Shown: positions 43,252 to 52,562 of the stretch, in pieces | Layout: each line of letters begins with the position of its first letter | Numbering within the stretch: the first letter of the stretch is position 1 | NCBI RefSeq assembly: GCF_001189295.1 | Contig: NZ_CP012159.1 | Coordinates: 8,177,001-8,241,000, forward strand | DNA: 64,000 nucleotides | Direction: 5' to 3' | From: Chondromyces crocatus | Lineage (GTDB): Bacteria > Myxococcota_A > Polyangia > Polyangiales > Polyangiaceae | Notes under the pieces: model-generated | Database searches by the model: none | Told to the model about the DNA's origin: nothing | What the model saw: only the letters and a program-made list of their open reading frames with translations | Made by a program: the position numbers and the translations under genes

Positions 43252-43629
43252 CTAGAGGTCGGTCTTCTGGAAGACTTTACCGGGGAACTTTCGCTCGAAG
43301 TGCTCCACGATGGCGAAGCCCAGCACCTCGACCGTGACGCCAGCGACCGCGAGACGGACGGCCAGCCCTGCAGGCGCCGGCAGGAACGTCCCGACGCGGC
43401 GCGTGAAGAATCGGAGCCCCTGGCCGAGGATGGTGAAGCTCCCCCCGAGCGCCGTCGTGCTGACCACCCCCACCGTCTCGCCGTAGATCGACCCGATCAC
43501 GCTCATCATGTGGGTCTCCAGGGTCGCCAGGCCGGCCGTGGTGCCTGTCAGTGGGATGGCCGCGAAGGCCGCACCGCCAATGGCGTAGCGGTGGACCCAG
43601 CGGCGCGATTCTTCCTTGCAGGTCGTCAT
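43252..43629 (-). CDS. small membrane protein (DUF697/YcjF-like pattern)
   Basis: A 125-residue protein with a basic N-terminus, then hydrophobic segments (AIGGAAFAAIPLTGTTAGLA, GLAVRLAVAGVTVEVLGFAI) and the pattern ...THMMSVIGSIYGE..., which resembles DUF697/YcjF-type membrane domains. ATG 43629 is used because the frame further upstream crosses the start of the divergent radical-SAM gene. It is the first gene of the minus-strand arm, 11 bp before the radical-SAM/methyltransferase gene, and could anchor or transport for that system. Family assignment is tentative. Confidence 0.6.
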   Translation of the reverse strand: MTTCKEESRRWVHRYAIGGAAFAAIPLTGTTAGLATLETHMMSVIGSIYGETVGVVSTTALGGSFTILGQGLRFFTRRVGTFLPAPAGLAVRLAVAGVTVEVLGFAIVEHFERKFPGKVFQKTDL

Positions 43630-43742
43630 GGTCCCAGGTGTACCAGATGTCGGCCGCCCGTCCACGCCGGCACGGCCGGAAGAACGCCTTGCGCGTTGAC
43701 CCGAGACCACGTCCTCCCGCACCATCGTCTGTGGAGTACACC

Positions 43743-44783
43743 GTGACCCGAGCTGCCCAGACCGCCGCCGACCCACGCGCGATCACCTCCATCGCCGAGC
43801 GGATCTCCGGCCAGAAGGACCGGATTCACGTCTCCATCGGCGCCGTCTGCAACAACAACTGCGTCTTCTGCATGGAGGAAGACCGTGACGGCCGCTACGA
43901 GAACAACTCCGCCATGACCACCGAGCGTATCCGGTGGATCCTGGAGCAAAATCAGGGCGCGGAGGAGGTCTGCTTCACCTCCGGCGAGCCCACCACCCGG
44001 CCCGAATTGCCCGATCTCGTGGGCATGGCCAAGCGCATGGGCTACCGCCGCATCAGCGTGATGACCAACGGGCGCCGCTTGATGCACCTGCCCTACGCCG
44101 CGCTCCTCGCCAAGGCGGGCATGAACCGCTTCTACATCTCCATCCACGGCCACACGAAGAAGCTCCACGAGGGTCTCACCCGCACCCCCGAGAGCTTCGA
44201 GCAGACGGTGGCCGGCATGGACAGCGTGGCCAAGCTGAAGCGCTTCGGCGTCGAGCTGCACACCTCCACGGTCCTCACCGACCGGAACCTCCCCCACATG
44301 CTCGACGTGTACCGCTTCCTCCGGGAGCACGGCGTCGACCAGGTGGTGTTCAACGTCATGCAGGCCAATGGCCGCGCCGACACCTACTTCGAACAGATCT
44401 TCCCCTCGTACACCGAGACCGCGGCCGCCTTCCGGTCCTTCCTCGACACCGTGGGCGAGGCGCAGCCCCAGGCCTTCCTCGTCGACATCCCCCTCTGCAC
44501 CACGGAAGCGATCCCCGACTTCAACCGCGGCTACGTCGAGCGGCACGCCCACTACGACATCTCCCGCCGCAACACCACCGTCCTCAAGGAACAAACCGCC
44601 ACGCGCGCGCAGCAAGGCGGAGGGCGTGGCCTGGTGCTCCTCACCCGGCAAGACCTCGACGAAGCCGAGCGCGCCAAGCGGGACACCTGCGCGACATGCC
44701 GCTACGACGGCGTGTGCGAGGGCGTCTGGAAGAACTACCTCAAGCGCAACGGCTGGGACGAGTTCATCCCCATCCCTCCTTGA
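43743..44783 (+). CDS. radical SAM protein, divergent member of the cluster
   Basis: A 346-residue enzyme with CNNNCVFC (Cys36, 40, 43), SGEPTTRPELP and HGHTKKLHEGL, all closely parallel to the two minus-strand radical-SAM genes, so the three are paralogues. The C-terminus carries CATCRYDGVCEGVWKNYL, an auxiliary-cluster-like motif (CxxC-x5-C-x-G). GTG 43743 has GGAG upstream and fits the length; the frame is open further upstream to 43551 but overlaps the divergent gene. The 113-bp region 43630-43742 should hold promoters for both arms. Shared motifs suggest the three enzymes act on one product or are specialised versions of one activity. Confidence 0.8.
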   Translation: MTRAAQTAADPRAITSIAERISGQKDRIHVSIGAVCNNNCVFCMEEDRDGRYENNSAMTTERIRWILEQNQGAEEVCFTSGEPTTRPELPDLVGMAKRMGYRRISVMTNGRRLMHLPYAALLAKAGMNRFYISIHGHTKKLHEGLTRTPESFEQTVAGMDSVAKLKRFGVELHTSTVLTDRNLPHMLDVYRFLREHGVDQVVFNVMQANGRADTYFEQIFPSYTETAAAFRSFLDTVGEAQPQAFLVDIPLCTTEAIPDFNRGYVERHAHYDISRRNTTVLKEQTATRAQQGGGRGLVLLTRQDLDEAERAKRDTCATCRYDGVCEGVWKNYLKRNGWDEFIPIPP

Positions 44784-44889
44784 CCGCTCGCCCCAGCGTC
44801 CCATCCCTGCGCTCGCGCAACGCCCCCCGAACCGCCTCCCGCCCGCCCCCTTCCGACCGCGAGGCGCCTGTCCTAGGCTCCACGGCCTG

Positions 44890-45627
44890 ATGACGCGGCT
44901 CCACCACCTCCCCTTCTCTCCCTGGTCCGAGAAGGCCCGCTGGGCACTCGACCACCACCGGGTTTCCTACGAGACCGTGCAGCACGTCCCCCTCGTCGGC
45001 GACATGCGCTTGCGGGTGCTGCTGCGCAAACCGCGCGGGAGAGTGACGGTGCCCATCCTGGAGGACCAGGGCCAGATCTTCCCGGACTCGCTGTCGATCG
45101 CGCGCCACGCCGAGGCCATCGGCACGGGGACCCCCCTCTTCCCCGCCGAACACGCGACCCAGGTGCAGCGATGGCACCAGTTCTCGGAGGAGCTCCTCAA
45201 CGCCGGCCGCGGCGTCTTCGCCCTCAAGCAAGCCGACGACGTGCAGGCCGCTCAGGCGGCGCTCCCCCGCAAGCTGCATCCCGCGGTGCGCAGCCTCCTC
45301 GCGCCCGTGGCACGTCAGACGATGAACCTGTTCGTCGCCAAGTACCGGATCCGCGACAGCGAGCGCTCCCACCGGCCCGTGCTGGAGAGGCTCCTCGAAG
45401 GCCTGGCCACGGTCCTGTCGGATGGGCGCCAGTACCTGGTCGGGGAGCAGCTGACCTACGCCGACCTCGCCGTGGCGCCTGCCTTGCAGATGGTGAGGCC
45501 CGTCGACAAGCGGTTCATGCCGGTCGGCCCTGGCGGACGAAAAGCCTGGTCGAACGACGACCTCGCCGAGCGCTTCCCCCAGCTCCTCGCCTGGCGTGAC
45601 GCGCTCTACGAAGCGCACCGTTCGTAG
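44890..45627 (+). CDS. glutathione S-transferase-like protein
   Basis: A 245-residue protein with a thioredoxin-like N-terminal half (LHHLPFSPWSEKARWALD, RVTVPILEDQGQIFPDSLSI, the cis-Pro VPIL and the Asp-Ser glutathione gamma-Glu site) and an all-helical C-terminal half (YLVGEQLTYADLAVAPALQM, the N-capping motif of GSTs). Ser at SPWS may be the catalytic residue. ATG 44890 follows TAGGCT (44874-44879), a possible -10. A detoxification or isomerase role is inferred from family only. Confidence 0.8.
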   Translation: MTRLHHLPFSPWSEKARWALDHHRVSYETVQHVPLVGDMRLRVLLRKPRGRVTVPILEDQGQIFPDSLSIARHAEAIGTGTPLFPAEHATQVQRWHQFSEELLNAGRGVFALKQADDVQAAQAALPRKLHPAVRSLLAPVARQTMNLFVAKYRIRDSERSHRPVLERLLEGLATVLSDGRQYLVGEQLTYADLAVAPALQMVRPVDKRFMPVGPGGRKAWSNDDLAERFPQLLAWRDALYEAHRS

Positions 45628-45639
45628 AAGCGTGGCCCC

Positions 45640-47154
45640 TCAGCCCAGCGCCCTGAACCCCACCTGCACGTCCGGCGGATTGCAGTAACCAGAGCGCTGC
45701 TGCTGGTGCCGGCTCGCGTGATGCACCTCCACGCGACGGGCCAGCGCCTCGCGACCGAGGGCCTGGTAGGCCTCGACCATCAACGCCAGCGCCTCGGCTT
45801 GCCACAGCGCGTACTCCGTCGCCCAGCACGAGGCGTGGAGGTCTCTCCCGAGCGCGAGGGCATGGCGCGGATCCCCTTGCGCCAGCGCCTCACGCGCGCT
45901 GGCAATCCAGCCCGCTATCGGGGCCTGGAGGTCGCCCCGCGCAACCTGATAGTCGCCACGCTCGGCGGCAAACTCGAACTCGCCCGCGTCCCCCAGTGGC
46001 GTGACGGGACCGACGCCGCACGCCGTGTTCGCCATGCCCAGCCGCTCCTCGTACGGATGGAGCATCCCCGCCCGGTCTTCCGCCCGGATGCGCTCGACGC
46101 GCTCCTGGAAATCGTCGAGCGCCTCCACGATCAGCCGCGCGTCACAGACCCCCTGCTTCATCTCCTCCGCGAAGGAATGCGCTGGGTACCTCAGCGCGGC
46201 CTCCAGCCGCCTTCGCAGACCATCCAGGTACGTCTCGGCCCACCACTCGTCCTGCCCGTGCCGCGGCGAGCGCACCACCCCGCTCGGCATGCGAGCGGGA
46301 TCGTCGTAGAAGAGGCCGTAGCGGTCCTGGCTGTCCTGAACCATCAGCAGCAGCTCGGGCGGGTCGTCGCAGCGGACCCCGTGCATCCGCGCATCGAACC
46401 CCTCCACCAGGGGCAGCTCGAGCCAGCCCTCCCGGAACAGATCGAGCACGCCGCAGAGCCGCCCGGGCTCGAGATCCATCAGGAAGAGCGCCTGCCACTC
46501 CTGCCTGGAGAGGCTCGAAAAGAAGGCCCAGGTGAGCGCCACCTGCTTCGGCAGCACGAAGCCGTGCGTCGCCGCGAGCCGCTCGGCCACGGCCGGGTGA
46601 CGCGCCATCGCGCGCTCGTAGGCCTCGTCCCGCCGGCGCACCACGTCTTCCCTTCGCTCGGGGCGAGCGATCTCCAGGTACGCCTCGTACTCCGCCTCCG
46701 TGGGCGGCCGGTCGGGAAACGCCAGCTGCCGAGACGCCTCCAGCGTCGACGGCGCCTGCATCCCCCGCGCGAAGTCGTCTGCCGTGACGAGCGTGGCCTC
46801 TCGCAGCACCTGCGCACAGCCGATGGCCCCGAAGAGCTCGGGGTGACGCGCCGCCGCCGCGCGCGCGATCAAGGAGGGGAAGGCGCGCTTCCAGCCTTCG
46901 ACGTACGCCTCCCAGCGCTCCCGTGACACGCCCGCGATGTCGTAGGTCACCATGACCTCCCGGACCTTGCGCGGCGAACCCTCCTCGCCCCCCTCGCTCA
47001 GGTGGACCACGAGGAGCAGCTCGCTCCCCTCGATGCAGATGCCGTCTGCCGAGGGCCTGCCGTCCCCGCGCCGGGACACATCGAGCGTCCACCGCCCCTC
47101 CACGAAAGGAAAGAGGCGGGCAGCAAGCGCCTCGACGTCAGCACCATCCACCAT
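45640..47154 (-). CDS. 504-aa protein of unknown function
   Basis: A soluble, Arg/Glu/Ala-rich protein with no signal peptide. Recognisable phrases are few: LLLVVHLSEGGEEGSP near the N-terminus and RYGLFYDDPARMPSGVV near residue 280, a segment that loosely recalls SUKH/SMI1-like or similar bacterial immunity-type proteins, followed by helical repeats to the end. ATG 47154 has GGAGG nine bases upstream; the frame is open further but lacks support. It is divergent from the sigma-factor gene with 206 bp between starts. I do not assign a function. Confidence 0.6.
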   Translation of the reverse strand: MVDGADVEALAARLFPFVEGRWTLDVSRRGDGRPSADGICIEGSELLLVVHLSEGGEEGSPRKVREVMVTYDIAGVSRERWEAYVEGWKRAFPSLIARAAAARHPELFGAIGCAQVLREATLVTADDFARGMQAPSTLEASRQLAFPDRPPTEAEYEAYLEIARPERREDVVRRRDEAYERAMARHPAVAERLAATHGFVLPKQVALTWAFFSSLSRQEWQALFLMDLEPGRLCGVLDLFREGWLELPLVEGFDARMHGVRCDDPPELLLMVQDSQDRYGLFYDDPARMPSGVVRSPRHGQDEWWAETYLDGLRRRLEAALRYPAHSFAEEMKQGVCDARLIVEALDDFQERVERIRAEDRAGMLHPYEERLGMANTACGVGPVTPLGDAGEFEFAAERGDYQVARGDLQAPIAGWIASAREALAQGDPRHALALGRDLHASCWATEYALWQAEALALMVEAYQALGREALARRVEVHHASRHQQQRSGYCNPPDVQVGFRALG

Positions 47155-47360
47155 GCGTGATCCCTCCTGGTCGGCTCGGCTCCCCAGCGTGCCCCTCCAC
47201 GCGGGGAGGCCAAGGGCACCGCGCCGCGCGCGCGACGACTGTACATGGAAGCGCCCAGTGCCTGGGTCTGCTCTGCAGAAGCCCCCTCGCCTCCTCCAGG
47301 GTGGAGCGAGCACCCCCACCGAGGGCCGGCTCATGGAGACGAAGGTGGGACTGTGACATC

Positions 47361-48293
47361 ATGGTCTGCGTGACGGACTCCGAGAACACGGCGCTCACAG
47401 CGTTCAAGGCGGGCCTGCCCGAGGCACTGCACGGCGACGTCGACGCCCACGTCGAGGCAGCGCTCGGCGAGGCGGTGGCGCGCGGACGCACCGCGTGGCC
47501 TTCGGTGCAGCTCGGAGACGAAGCGTGGCTCGGGCACCTCGGCAGCCGCCTCCGGGAAGGCTCCCCCCTCGTGGACCAGCTCACCGCGATCGACGCCGGG
47601 GGCCTCTACCTGGCCGCCGGATGCTTGCGCGGCGTGCCGGCCGCCCTCGCCGCCTTCGAGACCGACGTGCTCCCCTCGGCGCGCCGAGCGCTCTCGCGAC
47701 GTGCCGAGCCCGCGCTCGTGGACGAGCTGCTCCAGCAAGCCCGCGCGCGCTTGCTCACCGAACTCCACGGCCCCCCGCGGCTCGCCCTCTACGCGGGCCG
47801 AGGGCCTCTGGGCGGCTTCGTGCGGACCGTGGCCATGCACCTCCTCGCCGACGACACCGCCGCTGCCAGGCCGACCGAAGGCGACGAGGTGCTCGCCGCC
47901 CTCCCCGAGACCGCCGACGTCGAAGCAGGCCTCTGCCGCCTCGACCAGCAGCAGCACTTCCGCGCCGCCTTCCAGGAAGCCCTCACCTCCTTGACCCCCC
48001 GCGAGCGCGCCTTGATCCGCCTCAGCCTCCTCGATGGCCTCTCCATCGACGCCATCGCCCCCATGTACGGCGCCCACCGCGCGACCGTCGCCCGCTGGCT
48101 CGCCGCCGCACGAGACACCCTGGCGACGCGGACCCGCAAGGCCCTCGCCACCCGCCTCGGCCTGGGCCAGACCGACCTCGAGAGCCTCCTCGGCGGCGTC
48201 CTGAGCCGCTTCGACCTGAGCCTCTCCCGCCTGATGCGCGGCTCCCAGACGGGCCAGCTCCCCGCCGCCGACCCTGCCGCCGACCCCACCTGA
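47361..48293 (+). CDS. sigma-70-family-like factor (RpoE-like, atypical)
   Basis: A 310-residue protein. The C-terminal part has a region-4 HTH (LTPRERALIRLSLLDGLSID then APMYGAHRATVARWLAAAR). The N-terminal part is a divergent region-2-like segment (FETDVLPSARRALSRR, DELLQQARARLLTEL). It is longer than typical ECF factors, with about 50 extra residues at each end. Start ATG 47361; GTG 47367 is an alternative. Downstream on the same strand lie a Cys-rich lipoprotein and a kinase with an anti-sigma-like zinc-finger motif, so a signalling set in which the kinase protein controls this sigma-like factor is a reasonable inference. Confidence 0.7.
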   Translation: MVCVTDSENTALTAFKAGLPEALHGDVDAHVEAALGEAVARGRTAWPSVQLGDEAWLGHLGSRLREGSPLVDQLTAIDAGGLYLAAGCLRGVPAALAAFETDVLPSARRALSRRAEPALVDELLQQARARLLTELHGPPRLALYAGRGPLGGFVRTVAMHLLADDTAAARPTEGDEVLAALPETADVEAGLCRLDQQQHFRAAFQEALTSLTPRERALIRLSLLDGLSIDAIAPMYGAHRATVARWLAAARDTLATRTRKALATRLGLGQTDLESLLGGVLSRFDLSLSRLMRGSQTGQLPAADPAADPT

Positions 48294-48410
48294 CGGCTCC
48301 CTCCGACGCCCGGTCGGATTTCTTGCGACCTCGTCCCGCCACGACCCGTCCCCTCGATGCGGGGTGCGAGCGCACTGCCGCGTTCCCCCCGGTCACCAAG
48401 GAGTCTCGTC

Positions 48411-49034
48411 GTGAAGCATGTCGTCTGGACGCTCATTCTTTCTTCTGTCGTGGCCTGCAGCTCCGGCGCCGATGACGGCGGCGACGGCGATGGAGGTGAG
48501 GGCGGCAGCACCTCCTCCACCTCGTCCACCACCTCCTCGACCGACACCGGGACCAACACCAGCACCAGCGACCTCACCGAGGAGCAGCGCCTGCAGATCT
48601 TCTGCGAAAAGACGATGCTGCCGCAATGCAACGCCTGGTTCACCTCCGTGGATCAGTGCCTTCAGCTCATGCGTCAGACGGCCAGCGCCGTCTGCGAAGA
48701 GCGGTGGGTGAAGGAAACCGACTGCCTCGCCGAGACCCAGGCCGCCGACTGGAGCTGCACCGGCTTCGGCGACCCCCAGATCGCAGGGACCCGCTGCCGT
48801 GACGAGTGGGGCTTCGGCTCGTTCTGCCGCATGGTCGTCACGAAGGCAGAGTGTTACGGAGCGCCATGCCAGTACAACGCCGACTGCCCCGGGAGCGCGC
48901 GGTGCAACGAAGCCACCGCCCACTGCGTCGAGCCCACCGCGGAGTGCGGCGCGCTCCCCTGCCAGTACAACAGCGACTGCCCCGACGCCTTCACGTGCAA
49001 CGACGCGCTCGAACAGTGCGTCGTGAGAGACTGA
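48411..49034 (+). CDS. Cys-rich lipoprotein
   Basis: A 207-residue lipoprotein (lipobox VVAC, Cys16), with a Gly/Asp then Ser/Thr spacer, followed by a disulfide-rich domain with many Cys. Two near-identical modules occur near the C-terminus: APCQYNADCPGSARCNEAT and LPCQYNSDCPDAFTCNDAL. GTG 48411 has AAGGAG eight bases upstream. It lies between the sigma-like gene and the kinase gene (34 bp before the kinase), so it may be the outer-envelope sensor or ligand-binding partner of that set. Confidence 0.75.
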   Translation: MKHVVWTLILSSVVACSSGADDGGDGDGGEGGSTSSTSSTTSSTDTGTNTSTSDLTEEQRLQIFCEKTMLPQCNAWFTSVDQCLQLMRQTASAVCEERWVKETDCLAETQAADWSCTGFGDPQIAGTRCRDEWGFGSFCRMVVTKAECYGAPCQYNADCPGSARCNEATAHCVEPTAECGALPCQYNSDCPDAFTCNDALEQCVVRD

Positions 49035-49068
49035 TCCGACGGCGACCGACGCAAGGAGTGTCCGGCTG

Positions 49069-51819
49069 ATGGGCTGCCTCGACGAGAACCTGCTGTTCGA
49101 GCTGACCCAGGGGCTGCTCGACGAGGCCGCCCTGAGCGAGGCCGAGCGCCACCTGGACACCTGCCCCCGCTGCCGCCGCGCCGCCGCCGAAGCCCTGCGC
49201 ACCAGCGAAGCCGCCGCCCCCCTGCCCCCTCCGCTCGTCGCGCGCGGCGCGGCCATCGGCCGCTACCTGGTCGTCGAGCGCGTGGGTGTGGGCGCCATGG
49301 GCCAGGTGTTCTCGGCCTACGATCCAGAGCTGGACCGCAAGGTGGCCCTCAAGCTGCTGCGCCCCTCGTCCCGCTCGGAGCAAGACGAGGCCGGACGCCG
49401 CGCGCGACTCGGCCGCGAGGCGCAGACCCTGGCCAAGCTCTCCCACCCGAACGTGGTCACCGTCTTCGATGTCGGCACCTGGGAGCAGCAGCTCTTCGTC
49501 GCTTTGGAGTTCGTCGCCGGCGGGTCGGCCCGTGACTGGATCGCCCGCGCCCCCAGAACCTGGCGCGACGTGGTGCGCCTCTGGGTGCAAGCAGGGCGCG
49601 GGCTCGCCGCAGCGCACGCAGCCGGGGTGGTGCACCGTGACGTGAAGCCCGACAACGTGCTCGTGCGCGACGACGACCGCGCCCAGGTGACCGACTTCGG
49701 CCTGGCCGCCGACACCCGCCCGAGCGACACCGCCCACGCCGCCCGAGACCTCGGCCTCACCGAGACCGGCGCCTTGCTCGGAACCCCGGCCTACATGGCC
49801 CCGGACCAGCTCGAAGGCGCCCCCGCGACCGAGGCGTCCGATCAGTTCGGCTTCTGCGTGTCCCTCTGGGAGGCGCTGTACGGGTCACGCCCCTACGAGG
49901 GGACCACCATCCCCGAGCTGGTGAAGGCCGCGCGCAAGGGCCCTCCGCGCGCGCCCCTCTCCGCGGCTTCCTCGGACGACCCGGCTTCCCCGGGCGACGT
50001 GGCCTCGCTCGACGCCACCACCACCTCCGCCGCGGCGCGACCTCCCCCTCCCCCCGCTGGCGTCCCGCTCGCCGTGCGCCGCCTCCTCCAGCGCGGCCTG
50101 CACCCCGACCCCGGCCAGCGCCACCCCTCGATGACCGCGCTCGTCGACGCCCTCGAACGGGTCACCCAGCGACCCCGGCGCGTGGGTCTCGCGGTGGTCC
50201 TGGGGTCCGTCGCGGTGGCCGCCGCGGCCCTCTTCGTCACGGGCTTCACCCGGCCCGTCCAGCGCCATCCGGCCTGCGTGCTCGCCGAGGAGCGACAGCA
50301 AGCCGGCTGGGACGACGCGGCCCGCACCACCCTGCGCGAGACGTTCGAGCGCACGGGCCTCTCGTACGCACGGCAGGCCTGGGAGCTCGTCGACGGCGCC
50401 GTGTCGGCGCGCGCAGAGGCCTGGCGAGGAGAGCGCGCCGAAGCGTGCGAGGCCGTGGTCGACACGAAGGCCCCCGATCCCCTCTTCCGGGCCCGGATGG
50501 CCTGCCTCGACGAGCGCCTCGCCGAGCTGACCGCCGCGGTCGAGGTGCTCGCTCTCGGTGGCGCGGCGTCCGTGAACCACGCCGCCAAGGTGATGTCTCA
50601 CCTGCCCCCGCTCGGCGCCTGTGCCGGGGTGTCGGCCGAGAACGCGCCAGCAGGTCCGTGCGCGCCGTGCGTGGCCGCCCACGCCGACGTGGAGCGTGCC
50701 CGGGTGTTCCGGGAGCTGGGTCGGTTCGAGGATGCCGAGCGCATCACCCGGGAAGCGCTGGAGCGCCCTGCGACGCCCGAGCTCTCGGAGGCCCGCGCCG
50801 CGCTGCGCCTGGAGCACGCACGCGCCCTGGAGGCGCTCGGTCGCATCGACGACGCCGAGCGAGAGCTGCTCGACGCCGCCGTGGCCGCCGAGGAGGTGGG
50901 CAGCCGCGCCGTCGCCGGCGAGGCGTTCATCGAGCTGGGCTACCTCGTGGGCTACCAGCGGTCGCGCCCCGACGACGGGGAGCGATGGACGCGCCTCGCC
51001 GACGCCCTGAGCGCGGAGGAGGGCCCGGTGGCCGAGCGTGTGGCATCAGTCCGGGGGGTGATCGCAGCACGTCGGGGAAACCTGCCCGGCGCCGAGACGC
51101 ACTTCCGCGCGGCGGAGGCGCTGATCCAGAAGCGGCTGGGGCCAGCCCACCCGCAGCGGGCGCGGGCGCTGTCGAACCTGGCGAACTCGCTGGTGCACCA
51201 GGCGCGCTTCGACGAGGCGCTGCCGCTGCTCAGGACATCCCACGAGCTGATCGTGGCCGCCCTCGGGGCCGATCATCCGGATGCATTCCAGGCGCTGAAC
51301 TCGTGGGGAGCGGCGCTCGGGAACTCGGAGCGCTTCCAGGAGGCGGTGCCGGTCTTCGAGCAGGTGCTCGCGGGCTACAAGCGGACGCTGGGAGCGACGC
51401 ACCCGCGCCTCGGGACGGCCGCGCTGAACCTCGCCGAGGCACACTTCCGGCTCGGGCACCACGCGGAGGCGCGGACGTTCTACGTGGAGGCCGCGGATGC
51501 GTGGGAGCGGGCGCTGGGGGCCGAGACGGCGGATCGGGCGCTCGCGCTGGCAGGTCTGACGCAGGTGCATGTGGCCGAGGGGCGGTGTGCCGAGGGGCTG
51601 GCGAAGGCTGAGGAGGCGCTGGGGATCTGCGGGAAGGCGTCGTGTGAGCCGATCGATGAGGCGACGATCGCGTTTCTTCTGGCGAAGTCGGCGGTGTGCG
51701 CAGGGCGGTCGAAGGCGGAGGTGATGCCGGTTGCGCGGCGGGCGCTGTCGCTGTTCGAGGTGCACGGGGCTGCGGCCGGGGAGCAGGTGGGTGAGGTGAA
51801 GGCGTGGTTGGGGCGGTGA
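49069..51819 (+). CDS. Ser/Thr protein kinase with N-terminal zinc-finger-like motif and TPR tail
   Basis: A 916-residue membrane kinase. Residues 28-35 show H-x3-C-x2-C (HLDTCPRC), the anti-sigma zinc-finger pattern. Residues of about 64-345 form a complete eukaryotic-like kinase: Lys95 in VALK, HRDVKPDNV (catalytic Asp191), DFG (209-211) and GTPAYMAPDQ. One transmembrane helix lies near 368-392. A long TPR region at about 560-880 (AEALIQKRLGPAHPQRARAL, LANSLVHQARFDEALPLL) is typical of myxobacterial kinases and probably senses or docks partners outside the membrane. It follows the sigma-like factor and Cys-rich lipoprotein genes on the same strand. Control of the sigma-like factor by the zinc-finger or by phosphorylation is inferred. 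Confidence 0.88.
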   Translation: MGCLDENLLFELTQGLLDEAALSEAERHLDTCPRCRRAAAEALRTSEAAAPLPPPLVARGAAIGRYLVVERVGVGAMGQVFSAYDPELDRKVALKLLRPSSRSEQDEAGRRARLGREAQTLAKLSHPNVVTVFDVGTWEQQLFVALEFVAGGSARDWIARAPRTWRDVVRLWVQAGRGLAAAHAAGVVHRDVKPDNVLVRDDDRAQVTDFGLAADTRPSDTAHAARDLGLTETGALLGTPAYMAPDQLEGAPATEASDQFGFCVSLWEALYGSRPYEGTTIPELVKAARKGPPRAPLSAASSDDPASPGDVASLDATTTSAAARPPPPPAGVPLAVRRLLQRGLHPDPGQRHPSMTALVDALERVTQRPRRVGLAVVLGSVAVAAAALFVTGFTRPVQRHPACVLAEERQQAGWDDAARTTLRETFERTGLSYARQAWELVDGAVSARAEAWRGERAEACEAVVDTKAPDPLFRARMACLDERLAELTAAVEVLALGGAASVNHAAKVMSHLPPLGACAGVSAENAPAGPCAPCVAAHADVERARVFRELGRFEDAERITREALERPATPELSEARAALRLEHARALEALGRIDDAERELLDAAVAAEEVGSRAVAGEAFIELGYLVGYQRSRPDDGERWTRLADALSAEEGPVAERVASVRGVIAARRGNLPGAETHFRAAEALIQKRLGPAHPQRARALSNLANSLVHQARFDEALPLLRTSHELIVAALGADHPDAFQALNSWGAALGNSERFQEAVPVFEQVLAGYKRTLGATHPRLGTAALNLAEAHFRLGHHAEARTFYVEAADAWERALGAETADRALALAGLTQVHVAEGRCAEGLAKAEEALGICGKASCEPIDEATIAFLLAKSAVCAGRSKAEVMPVARRALSLFEVHGAAAGEQVGEVKAWLGR

Positions 51820-52164
51820 ATCCCACCGACGTGGGTTCGGGGTGGCTCTCGGGGGGTGGGGGGTTGAGCAGCCTCTCGCGGGGGTCGAGCAGCGCAGAGG
51901 GTGTGCCACGGGCGGAGGGGGTTCTTTCAAGTCATGCCGCGGGCAAGGTGGTGCGCGCGACTCCTTGGAACGCTGGCTGGGACATGGATGCTGGCTGGAG
52001 TGGAGCGCTGCTGGCTGGAGTGGAGCGCTGAATGGCGGCTCGTCAGCGTAGGAGCAACGCTTTCGAGACCAGAAGCGTAAGCTCACTCGTCGAGGGACCA
52101 TGCGGAGGGCGAGTCTCTGGCGGCATGCTCGTAGGTCGGCCGCACGGGGGAGGAACTCACCAGC
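51820..52164. other. gene-free region with a short tandem duplication
   Basis: No gene is supported. Near 51985-52031 a roughly 20-bp phrase built on CTGGCTGGAGTGGAGCGCTG occurs twice in tandem. The region sits between the kinase gene and the truncated CPBP remnant. Confidence 0.5.
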
Positions 52165-52359
52165 TACTTCACGCAGTTCGCGCTGACGTCGCCTCAGCGC
52201 TGGGTCTTCCACCAGGCAGACTCCCCCACGATGACCAGCGCGGCCCCCGCGCTCTCCACGAGCACGGCGAGCATCGTCGTCACCGCTCTTGGCGTCATCG
52301 CTGCCCTCATGACCTTCCTGGCGAGAGAGCGACGCGCCAGCGCCGACCCGCAGCCATGA
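52165..52359 (+). pseudogene. 3' remnant of a CPBP-protease gene (partial duplication)
   Basis: This stretch reads in one frame to TGA at 52357-52359 as a 64-residue segment. It parallels the C-terminus of the intact CPBP gene downstream: TQFALTS, then WVFHQA, then IVVTALGVIAAL and FLARERRA, against TQFALTS, WVFHQA, IVITALGALAAL and FLARERRA. The upstream catalytic part is missing, and no start codon or ribosome-binding site explains it as a gene. It is best read as debris from a tandem duplication of the CPBP gene, or from recombination at its 3' end. Confidence 0.8.
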
Positions 52360-52562
52360 TTCCTCCTTGCCTCGCGAGGCCGGACGTCGCTCCGGTTGGA
52401 ACGGGGGAATCGCGCTCCGGGAGCAAGAAGGGCACCACGCTCGGAGTCAGGGGCGTAGGATTCTCGTCGAGCGAGCAACGGCGGGGTCCTGGCGGCGAGC
52501 GGGTTCGTCGCTCGCATCAGGGCTGGGTGCATCACGACCGCACCACGCACGAGAGGGACGAG

